Source: Prosapia bicincta (Eukaryota > Arthropoda > Insecta > Hemiptera > Cercopidae). Taken from it: a stretch of 64,000 nt of DNA. Location of the stretch: positions 278,711,925-278,775,924 of the forward strand of contig JBAIZL010000001.1 in the NCBI GenBank assembly GCA_036971475.1, in the 5' to 3' direction. The notes under the pieces are model-generated. The model was not told the DNA's origin. It did no database searches and was given only the letters and a program-made list of their open reading frames with translations. Shown piece by piece: positions 14,001 to 26,000 of the stretch (position 1 is the stretch's first letter; each line of letters begins with the position of its first letter). The translations under genes and the position numbers were made by a program.

Positions 14001-17000
14001 TATTATGTTGCTATTCAAATGAAGGAAGAACTAAACATTTCCTCTAATAGGTTTTTCAATATATAAAATAAGGACCAATTTGTTTACACAATCACTGACA
14101 TGAAATAAAACTTCAACTACTGTGAAAATAACCTTTTTTTAAAAGCTTTCGTCACTTTTACTGTTAAGTATTTTAACTGTAAAATCATCCAAAACGCTTT
14201 AGTTGATCTATAAATGCAATTTCTGGTTATGTTTGATTTTGTGAGCGTGAAGACATAAATGCATGTGATTAAACCACTAACCATAACATGCACTGTGTTT
14301 TCAGTTGAACTGACACTATTGCACTGGTACTAGATAGTGTGATTGCAACACTTCAACTGTAATTTTGTTTTAGCTGTCGAAGGTGTATGAAGCTCTTGAG
14401 AACATCAGTATGTCGCATTGATGATATGCTTCGAGCATAGTTTAATAAATATTCTTGTTAGTAAAATGTATGTATACATATAGATAAATATTTAACAAGA
14501 AAAACGTCATCTACAAATCATATGTATAATTTGTTTATGTAGTACGCAAATCTTGGCATTGTTTTATTTATATGCATTGTTTGGATTTTAGATTTTAACA
14601 TTAAGTTTATTGTGTGTGTGTGTTGTAAAAATAATTATATTTGTGACTAACTTGCTGTCAAGTAGTAGTGGGAGCCGAATCAAAGAGAGATGACATACAC
14701 TTAGTTCTTGAGTATAAAGCTGGTGATACTTGGGGACCATATACAGCACCTCGTGCTAATAGGTATGCTCTTTAACCTTTACAAAATGTTCTTTAATTTA
14801 TACTTTTCCTTCAATCGGTACAGTAGAGTCTCGAAAATCCGAGTCCCGATATTTCGAGCTTTTGTATAATTCGAGTCTATTTCTATTTGAGCCTATTTTA
14901 TCTGTTTGAAAGAAAATGAGTCAGGTGTCCAAGAAATATTTATGGGCATTCAAGAAATATTTATATCAATATGTCATGCAAAGGAAATGAGTCAGACTTA
15001 CAAAAAATGTTTACATCAATAAGATATTTTTCTTCTTCCCCATTCTTTTGTTGTTGTTCTTATGCTGTTATGTTGTGTTTGAATGTCTGTATCAGTTATG
15101 TTTAGATGACAGGAAGTCAATGGGCCATAAATATCTTTCTTTATTTACACTTCTTTATTTCAACTTTGACAGTCAACAAATATTTCTCTTGTGCATGACA
15201 TGTCAGAAAATAACCTCGCTTGAAGCAAACAAATTAATCAAACAATGACGACACTCATGATTAGCTGGACTGGTCTTTATTCCTGCTATAATAAATCCGG
15301 TTCAGGCTGTTGCCACATTGATATGAGGGGTTTACTGTATTAGGGTTTATTAGAAGCCCTATTTTTCTTAGGCTTGGGAAATTTTTCCCTGTAATCCGAG
15401 TTTTCGGTAATCTAAGGGGGTCTTGGTTCCATTCACCTCGAATTATCGAGACTCTGCTGTATTTATTGAGTCATATGTATATACTTGTTTCACTTACCAT
15501 ATCCACAGATTAGCCACCTATCATGAAAAATGGGAATATTAGGATTTGTATGTCAGTTACTAGTATTTAGAGTTCAACCGAAGGTTTAAGGAAATACAAA
15601 TTAAATGAATATTCAATCTAGCACAGTCTCTGGCTAGAGGAGCACCTCAAAAAATTGTGGGGTAATATGAATATATATGTGATTACACAAAATTATAAAG
15701 TTAAAATAACACAATTTCAACCTGAAAGTCTTACCAAGGAGCTGTGGAAGCAGGCCCTTAGTAATCACACTCACCACTAGATCACTGTAAAACTTAACGA
15801 TAGCTGATTAGTGAAATAATGATTGATTAGAGATCTAAACAAGTTCTAATATCAAGTACGTTAGAATTAATATCTATTCTAATAATGGTCTAATAAAATA
15901 ATGATGCACTGTGAGGTAATAATTAAACACAAAGTAAGAAATAGTCAAATGTCTGAACAAAGCTCACATTTGGTTGGAGGAGGGGAGTCGTAAAACACTT
16001 TTAACTTTTTTAAATGCTGTTATTCTTGTTCCGGCTAGTTTAAATCAATATAAAACGACTAACTATCTTTTACATGTAAATTCAAGACTTGAGAGTGATT
16101 AAAAAGGCAGTTTACATGGGAAATTGAGACCACTGTAATTAACAAATAACAGTAGTTACTACAGTTTCTAACAGTTATTTGTAAAAATACCTCTGAAGAT
16201 GATTACTTTGTAGTCGAAATGTACATAAGGTTAAAATAAAATTTGTTGAATTTGTGGTGAGAGGTTGTTTTAATTAATATAAACATTTACGCCACAGTTG
16301 CTTTAAGTTGTTGTCAAAGTTCACTATGTTATCTAATGGAACACTAATCAGCTACATCATCAGCAAACCAATTAAGACCAATACATAGTATTTTTAAAAG
16401 CTTCAAAAATAGAAGAATATTTTGTTGACAGGAATGGTTTGTAGAAGTTTGTTATTGACAGTAAACGGTAGACATAAACCAGCAGCATGGTGGTCATAAA
16501 CCATCAGGATTGTGACACCACCTCAACAGGTCTAAATCACCCTCTTCGTTGTAGTTTTTATCATAACTTTCGCCATCTGATAAGTTATGATTTAGCACAT
16601 CAGAATCATTGGCACTAAAGTATGCAACAGTCCTAACTCATTCAATTATAAATCTTCCTTTGATACCCTTCCAAATCATTATAAATTGTGATGTGCCTAC
16701 AAATGAATATTGGTTGGCAATGCAAGCCTGCCGGTGAGCATGCATTGTACATTGGTTGAAATTTCAAAAGAATTTTATTATATTGGGACGAGAAAATTGA
16801 GAAATATTTGAAAATTATGTTTGATTGGCCACTCTGTATGATCTAATAAAATCAAGAAAATATCACAAGTATGATGAGCTGTAATAAATTCGTATTAACA
16901 TATTTAAAATGATACTTTTATCCTACAAAGCTAACAAACTAATATTCTTATTGTATCAGTCCTTGATCTTCTACAACATCTAGAAAATCTGATTCCTCTT

Positions 17001-20000
17001 CTCCATTCTTTCAATTATAAAAATGTCTTTTTACTAAAGTAAGGTACAGTTAATAAACTATATTACATATTTTGTTGCTTTGATTTCAGAAATGATGAAT
17101 TAAGGTTTCATAGTAATTTATGTTTAAATTTATAGGTTCATTGTCCACAATGATGACAACAATCCATTAGTTAGTTCATTAGAAGCTTTTGAACAAGAAC
17201 TGAAAACATTCAATGCAGATCTTATAGTTGTTAGTGGTTTGCAAATGATGGACAAATATCCCTTTCAACCAGGTAAGATAAATCTTAATATTATTATTTT
17301 CTTAATATATGAGGGCTATTCAGAAAGTAAGGAACGTTTCTGTCTGACGCCGCCAGGCGCGCGCCGATCTCGTACATTTTGGTGCATGCGCACTCGGTTA
17401 CTCAGTCGACATCCAACCGTGACAACGAGAACATTTCTGCAATGTCCGTTTTTTCGCAATTTAAACTGAAGATGTGGGGGCGATTGAAATTCCCGCCAGT
17501 TGTGAGGTGCGGTCAGTGATACGTTGGTTTTTGTTGGCAAATAACTTTAAACCGATAGACATTTATCGCCAAGTATGTGAAGTTTACGGAAACAACGTAA
17601 TCAATGAAAGTTCTGTAAAAAATGGTGTATTCAGTTTAAAAATGACCGAACTGACGTTCATGACGAAGCGAAGAGCGGACGCCCGAGCATTGTGACTGAT
17701 GAACTGGTCGCTAAAGTTGATGAAAAGGTTCGCAAAAACCGCCGATTCACGATAACAAAGCTTTCGCTTTGTTTCCCACAAGTTTCACGGACTTTGTTGT
17801 TTGAAATTGTCACACAAAGGTTAGGCTACCACAAATTTTGTGCAATATGGGTGCCGAAAATGGCCACTGACCACCATAAAGGTCAGCGAATGAAGGCAAG
17901 TTGACATTTCTGGATGCCTATGACAGACATGGCGATTCACTACTAGATCGCATCGTAACTGGTGATGAGGCATGGGTAATTAATCACTTTAACATTAGTC
18001 TATGACTATTCGAACTTTAAATTTTGTAAATTTGTAAAAACTTACTGAGACAGAACGTTGTGTGGTATGTAGCCATCTTCATCAGTGTCTTCTCATTCAT
18101 GTTATAAACTATTTAAAAAACTGATTTTGTGAATTTTTAATACAAATTTAACTAGTAAATGTTGACTTAAATTTTAGGACATAATTATAATTTTATAAAA
18201 TTAAACTTAATACCAACAAAGATAGGTTTGGTCTTTTATAACTTTAGTCACTAATTATAGATTTATGAGATCAGTCTTAGAAATGGACTTAATTGTATGT
18301 AAGATGAGATCAAAGTGAAAAAAATGACTTACTTACTTCTTCCAACAGGAGTCCAGCTTCAATTGTAGCTTCAAATGTCCATAATAAATTGTCATCGCAG
18401 AGTTCCAATGATTTTTGTTTGTTAGAATGGTATTAATGTCCAATCCCTCTGCCCTTAAAAGGTCCCTGGCCAGATTTGGATAACAGCACTTAATGAGGAT
18501 GTGCTCCAGGTCTTCTCCACTTTGGCATAGGGCGCAATCTGGTGATGCTGCTAAATTGAACCGGTAAAGATAGGCCTTGGTTAAAATGTGTCCAGTCCGA
18601 GCTCTGACCGCAAAAGTACATAGACTTCTTTTGATTCCGCTATACATGTCTTCTTTTGCCGGTTCATTCTGGAGGTTAAATAGGGATCGACCCACAAGAC
18701 ATCGTGACCATTCCTCAGTCCACTTTCTCCTGAAAAATCGTTCTGCAGACTTTTGACAATATGAGAGGGAATATATCTCTCGGTAGGCATAAAAATGACT
18801 TCTACAAGAATTTCTACAAAGTATTAGGGGCAATAGCAGGAAACTATCTGTCTCGAATTGAGAAAAAATGACTTTATTGAAATATCTGCACTGCTTAGAG
18901 TGTTCATATCTTAATCATGCTGCATTCAATATGTTATTTTATCATTATCGGTATTTAAAATTCAGAGGGACCTTGTGGTGCATTTAGTGCTGCGTTTGTA
19001 CTCTTTTCCCATAACTACCACAGGATTCACTTAGTGAATGAATACCAACTTCTTTGCAATATTCAAGTACTCACTCAACACTGAATCTCCTGATCTCTTC
19101 TGGTATTATTACTTTCAAATCACTTCCTTCTGGTGTACTCTCATGCAGGGCACTCACAGATTTCACAGATTGAAATTTCCTCGTTGCACCTCATGGACTG
19201 AATAACATTAATCTTTTAATTTTATATTGAAACCCTCTCAGATTTCCATGAAACCTACTTAAGGACAGTAGTTCTTCGCCGCACAAAGAACTGAAGTATC
19301 CTCTCAGAGCCTTGGATTTGTTAAAATTCAAGGGCACTTCCTATTTTCCTCGGCACAGTCTATACAATATTTGCAGTACTCTTGTGTCTCTCTTGAGATG
19401 ACATATCTGCTGTTCTCAACAACAGACCTTATGTACGGCACCCATTCTTAGCTAAGGAATTCGCTGTCTCATTTCCTATCCTACTGGGGTGTCCTGGAAT
19501 CCAGCTAGGTTGTCTGTTAAAGCAGCTACAGTTACAGGTTCTGCTAAGAGCTGGTGACAGCTTTCACTATACCCTTCAAATCTGCCTGAGTGTCAGAGCA
19601 AATCCAAATAGTCCTGCCTCTTTTGCCAACCCCTTTTTGTCTACTTTCTCAGCATATAGTTTGTCATAAGCACTTCTGTCTAGAAAACTAAATTTTAGTA
19701 CCTTAGATATAGACAGAACCTGGCTTGATGTCTCAATCCACTAATGCTATCTCCAACTCCACCCCACCCCACTCATCTCCGTGTACCTGAGGTGAGGAAT
19801 GAAAACGTACCTTCGCCACTGGTAAAATCAGCAGAAGAGGGTTTCCTTCTGGGGTCTCAGTGAAGCTTCCATCAGTCTTGATAAACTCAAACCCTTTTTG
19901 GTACCTCTATTAAGACCTTAAATAATCTAGCATTGTTACTCAAGGCTCTAGTGTCTGAGCACCACTTTCCCCAAGAAACATGTTTAACCTCTTTATGAGG

Positions 20001-23000
20001 TTTTAATAGATTTGCTGGATGTCCTTAAAAACCTGCCAGGTTTCTTCCATGTATTTCTTGCTCTATTAAAAAGCTTACTTCTTTCGTCTTGCCTCTAACC
20101 CACTATTTCACTTTAGCTTGCTGCATTCAGGGGTTATCTCGGACAGTGGCTCTTTATCTTTTTTATTTCATGAACCCCTAAACAAGTTTTTTTTAATGAA
20201 AAGTACCCCTTATTCCTCGACATGGTTAAGACAAAGAGTGGTTGCCTGACCGCCTTGTAAAGTAATGGGTGGAGCGGGGGCAACTGGCTGTGTATATAAT
20301 ATTTTTGTCTGGGCCACACGACAGACGGTTCCCTAAAAGTTACCTATCATCAAATCGTAGACCCATTCTTCCATTTGTACTGTTCATCTAAATCTGGAAT
20401 AGATGTTTCCCAACGCCGTTCTATTCTGTGGTTTAAGTAGCACACAAACATACAAGCTCCACGTAATTTCCGATCAACAACACATCAAGTATCTTGTCAA
20501 CTACTAGTGTAACCTCGTATTTGTTTCAAATCTAAAGTGTGAAATATTGATGTCCGCCATTACTGGTATTATTTTCGCACACCATCCCACAGGCTTCTAT
20601 GTACCCCTGGGGATCTATGTACCACAGGGTGGGAACCGCTGATCTGGAACAAAAGGTTTTGCATTAGGACAAAAAATGTCTTAATTAAAATGTCTGCATT
20701 ACTTAGACCATTTGTGCTGAGCTTGCAGTAGTCGACATGTTAAGTTCATGGTATTTTTCTTAGCTGTTAGTTTACCTATATATAACTTGTTTGTATTAGT
20801 TTTATGTCTGTTCTGTGTCAGGTGAACGAGAAAAAAGATTGATTCATATTCGTGAACAAATGATAACAAAAGGACCCAACACAAGAATACATTTTGAAAT
20901 GGCTTCATTCTCAGAAACTTTACTCTTAAACCAATTAGTTCAGTGGATCATCCCACATGCAGATTCTCTAGGGATGAATGAACAGGTTGGGTGTTTTTCC
21001 AAATAGTGTTTTATTTAAAGTTTAATTGGTTTAAGTTTCTACTTTTAGAAAATGAAGCAGAAGTATTTTGTACATTAATATACATAAAATAAAACTTTCT
21101 TAAAATTGAAAGCCATGTTACAAGTGAATGACCTAATTATAATAGAGAGTTTGTGGATAAACATGAATGAAAAATAAACTGAAAATAGTAAAGATGGATA
21201 AAAAACTTACAATAAGATATGTGGGCTAAATTGTAAAATATACAGAGTATACTAGAGATGAAATTCGTGTTACTTCTATTTTTGTTTATTTAGTGGTGTA
21301 TTCGACTTCGGTTTATAATAAGCACAAATTTTTACTTCCGGTTTCTCTTGTCTCTCTTGAAATTTCTCCTCGTAATTATCTATATTGTTAAATATACGTT
21401 TGTTTTTAAATATACATTTGTTGTTAAATATAAATTTGTTGTTAAATACACATTTGTTGTTAAATATACGTTTGTTATTAAATAAACATTTGTTGTTAAA
21501 TATACATTTGTTGTTAAATATAAATTTAATCTACATTAAATATACATGTTTGACCTATTGGTATACCAGTTTTTTAGGCTCTGTACTATATGCAGACTGT
21601 TATGAAACTTAGGAGTTTTGTTGCAAACACATAATTGTTAAATTCTGATTATCTTTTGTAAAATTTGGAGTAAAACTGTTTTTAAACACAAGTTTTTCTC
21701 CACTAGTTTAATTTGTTTATTATGAAAATTATCGTTACCATGACATACAGTACACATACCTTATTGCCAAAAATACAATATTGTTTGGTTCATTTGGCTT
21801 TTCTTACCATAAATAATAATTCAACAATAGATTTTCCTGAAGCTACTTTGGTAATGGTTCATTATTCACTGATTTTATGTATAAGTACTAGTTCTTCATA
21901 GCTGGAAACAATGTTTTCATCTGGACTAATTAGCTTTAATTTTATCAACAACACTGTTACTTCTGTATTCACCCTCTCTTTGTTCACTATTACCATTACT
22001 CACAAATTGTACCATCTTCATGAACGATGCTTATGTTATTTGATCAGAACATACAGATCATACAAAATGTGTTTCTAAATATAAAATAGATATCTCAATT
22101 CGTAATTTTTCTCAGTAAAATAAGAAGTTTTATTGTGTAAGGTTTGGTAATGGCCTAACCACAACAAGGATGCAGAACATTTCTCTTCCAAATTTATCCA
22201 ACAATTTATGAAGATAATTTATGTAGATATTTTTTTATATGTGAATTAACAAATTTATTTAACGTGATTGTAGAAGCTTAGACACTTACAAAATATTTAG
22301 CTCACAGATAACTAATTTTAAAACTAGAATAATAAGTATTTAAAAAAAAATTAGTTAATAATGTGGTTGCAGAGCTATCATAATGAATGTATTATATAAA
22401 AAAGTAGAATATTTTGTCGCAGGAGTTGGCGAACCTTGTCAGTGTATATCAGTATGGCAATGTGAGCTTAGTTACCAATTCTAATCCAAGAGTTGCTACT
22501 GTTCTTGACCAAATGCGACAACTTATGAGGTAAATAATTACTGATTGACTTGAGTTTATATTTTGTGTAAACTTTAACTAATGCTATTATTAGGATCATT
22601 ATATCAACTACTGATGAGTATATGAACAAAAAAGTGTGTTTACTTTGATAGTTAATATTTGCAGTTTTTGTTTTGTACATCTTGACTTTTTTTAAATGGT
22701 TAATGTGCACAATGGGCACCTCCTGAGATTAAAGTATAAAATTGTTAAAAAACATGTCCTAGGACAATATCCTTAAGAATTTTTTTAAAATTTTACACTG
22801 AAAGTTTTTTTTTTAATCAAATTAAAGTTGGGTAAAATATTCAGTGCAGAGTAGTAAGTTGTGCATCATCCATGGAGTGATACAGTGACTTCACAACTGT
22901 AGTTGGTGTTTTAGGAATATAAACTTTGGTAAATACGCAGATTGCCCACCCCTAATGGAATGCGTATAAAATAAACCAAATACTTGTCCTGAAGCTATAT

Positions 23001-26000
23001 TGATAACTATTATTTTTGTTATTGTACAAAGGTTAATTATACATCTATATTGAAATATACCTATGAAGTATCCAGTCAGGATAGATTTGGTTGTAATTTT
23101 ATACATTTAACCATTAGGTAATGTACACAATTACAACAAAATCTATCCTGACTGGACACTTTATAGGTATATTTTAATATAGATATATAGTCATGTATAA
23201 AATTACAACCAAATCTATCCTAACTGGAGACTTCATAGATATATTTAAATATACGTACTCAAAAACCATAAAAATTAAGCCAAAACATTGTTTCTCAAAT
23301 ATATACACGAGTAAGGTTCTCATTATTCATAGGTATTTTATGTAATCTATATAATAAATTGTATAATGCAGCCATTTTTTGATTATACGGATGGTTAGAA
23401 TTATTAGGTATAATTTGATAAAACAAGATAAGAGAGAAAAACATTATCTATCAAATTGCAATTGAGAATGGCTATAAAAAGAAAACAGTTGATAAACTTA
23501 ATTATAATATTTTAAAGAAACAAAATAATAATCTAATTTACAAAAATAATGATGAAAATGTCATATGGACTTCATTTACATTATTTGGTAATGAAGTAAA
23601 AAATATCACAAAATTGTTTTTGATAGATATAAAGATAAATATCACTTAAAGATAGATATAAAGAGCATTTTAATGCATATAAAAAGCCAGAAATTTATAT
23701 GTCAAATTTTGCTAGTCATTGTATTAATAATAATCACTTATTTCCTTATATAGATAATATGATACTTGTAAAAGAAATTAACAAAGGCCTGAGAATGAAT
23801 ATTTATGAAGCTTTAGAAATACATAAATATAATACTAATAATGAGTTGATAAATGAACAAATACAAGTTAAATCTAAATTTGATAATATATTCAGTGTTT
23901 GTAATGTTAGGGCAGCAAAATAAAAAATTTTTAGCAACATTGTAATTGATTTGGCATAGTTATTTATTTGATCTAATTTGCACATATGTTAATTTTAATT
24001 GTTTAATATTCCTGATGATGTTGATACTGTTAGCCAACGAAAAGCTTTGAATTGTAAATTCAATTATAATTCTTGTATTTGTATTTTGACTTATGTTCTT
24101 TATTAATACACAAGAATACATATTGCGATATATATATATATATATATATATTTAATATTATCCATTGTTTTTCCGTTGCACTGACTTTATGAAGTTAATA
24201 AATTACCAATTTTGAGTAATTTTATCCACCATTAAGTGCACTTATTTTAAAAATATGCACTTAATGGTGGATAAAATTACTCAAAATTGGTAATTTATTA
24301 ACTTCATATATATATATATATATATTTGTTTATTTCAGGTTAATATATGAATCTAACAAGAACATTCAAAACAGTCGTAAGTTGACAAGAGTACATGTTC
24401 ACACGCTGGCATATCAAGCTATTATGGTAGACACTACTTCAGCATGGAAGCATTCTGATATTGCTGCAGCCAAAGCTTCACTCACTGCCCACAGGCATGT
24501 CTGTGCTTCAACTCAGGTATGTTTCAAAAATTTAAAACAAATCATCATTGCATTGGTTTTCTGATTATTTGAGTAATATTCTTAAAATTTTTAAAAGTTT
24601 TAACTTTATTCCACCTAATATTTTCACAGTTGTAGTTTCCTTCACTGAATTTTTTAATTTTATTTTCAATAATTTTATTGATTGCAATAAGCTAAGACAA
24701 ATTCCATGTGTAATATAATTATAACTTTCTGTAATTAAAAACTTATATGCTAATAATAAGGATTTGTAAAATTTTCTACAATGAATGAATGAGAAATGAT
24801 GTTTTGACTTTTTTCTTTATAACAATTTTTTAGCTTTTTTTTAGCTAAAGTGACTAGATTCTTTAGTGATTATAAAAAGACTAATTTCTTTACAGCTTCA
24901 GAAATCTAAGAATGATCAAGAACAATTATATTGACATATAACACATACAAGCTATATTGTTGCTAAATATATTACAGTTATCTACATTGACACAAATAAG
25001 CAATTTGTCAAATTAAAACAATATAACTTGCTGCTGAATTTAAAAGACAATTTTATTTTTTTAAAACACAACACTACAATTTTTACAACACTACAAAATT
25101 TTATCTGGCAGTGAATAATTCTAGGTCAAACTCCAGCTTGCAATTTAAAAAAACTCCAGTAGACTCCAGCTTGTAAGTCAGTGTCATTGTGTAGCTGTGG
25201 TGAAGTGAGTGATTTTTTATTAGTGAAGTGCGCTTTATTCTCTAAGGCGATAAAACCCCCTTTAAAACGTAGCAATATTAAAAAAGTTTATTAAAAACTA
25301 TCAACTTTACCTTTTTAATTCCTAATTTGTCCTAAAGACCTGCATTCATTAATAAAAAACGTTTTTTTAAAGTTTTAGTAGAAATTTAATTTTGATCCCC
25401 AGTGCAAAAATGTTTTTTTCAAATATTTTGTATAAGTCAGTCCATATGTTTGCTTGTTTACTTTACTGCAAATGAGGAGAGCAATGTTTGTATATTTATT
25501 TTTCTTATTTGTTTTTTATACAAGATAAGCATAGTTTTCAAATATAGGATAATACAGTGGTTTCTGTATATAACCAAAGATTAAGTTTTATCTATAATTA
25601 ATTATATTTTAAAATAAGTTTATTGTTAAAAACAAATAGAGAAGCTTATGAGCTCTTGCTAGTCAAATTAACTTTTTGAGTTCCTTAGAGAATACCCAGT
25701 CAGTGTCAGTGAGATGTGTTCCAACTGGCAAGCTGGCCTTCCTTCTCCATCAAAGGTCCAGTTTTATTCAGACTGTAACTTATTCTGTAACTTGCTTCAG
25801 ACTTCAAGTAATGTGCGTGGCTCATTACCAATATAACCACAAACAAAAATATGAATACAAAGTTTTCTATCTTCTGTGCTTAGTTTGTGTCCAAAAATCA
25901 ATACTTACTCTTCTTAGCCTTATTAAAATAAGAGTTAAAATATGTTATGAAAGGTTTTTTCAAAAACACTGTCATGTGACTTTAATTTAAGTGTATATCT

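Larger units (their letters stand above)
10793..14662 (+). other. ADPGK: ADPGK intron 2 (3,870 bp)
   Basis: Contains a small inverted-repeat element (10903-11065) and a decayed Helitron helicase (12450-12960). The stretches 11066-12449 and 12961-14640 are otherwise AT-rich with no recognisable element. A (GT)n-like run precedes the acceptor, and a GACTAAC branch-site-like motif lies at about 14644. Confidence 0.85.
14763..17135 (+). other. ADPGK: ADPGK intron 3
   Basis: Carries a Tigger-type MITE 58 bp after the donor (14821-15459) and hammerhead-like family B at 16189-16231. The remainder (15462-16180, 16270-17100) is AT-rich with nothing else recognised. Confidence 0.85.

Noticed and set aside
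18581..18790. 69-codon minus frame overlapping the LINE C-terminal frame
   Set aside because: Out-of-frame shadow of the 166-codon LINE frame at 18333-18833.
21385..21612. Leu/Asn-rich 75-codon frame
   Set aside because: Produced by an 18-bp tandem repeat, a multiple of three.
25676..25990. 104-codon frame in ADPGK intron 7
   Set aside because: No domain, low-complexity hydrophobic and Cys-rich; exon 7 joins exon 8 in frame without it.
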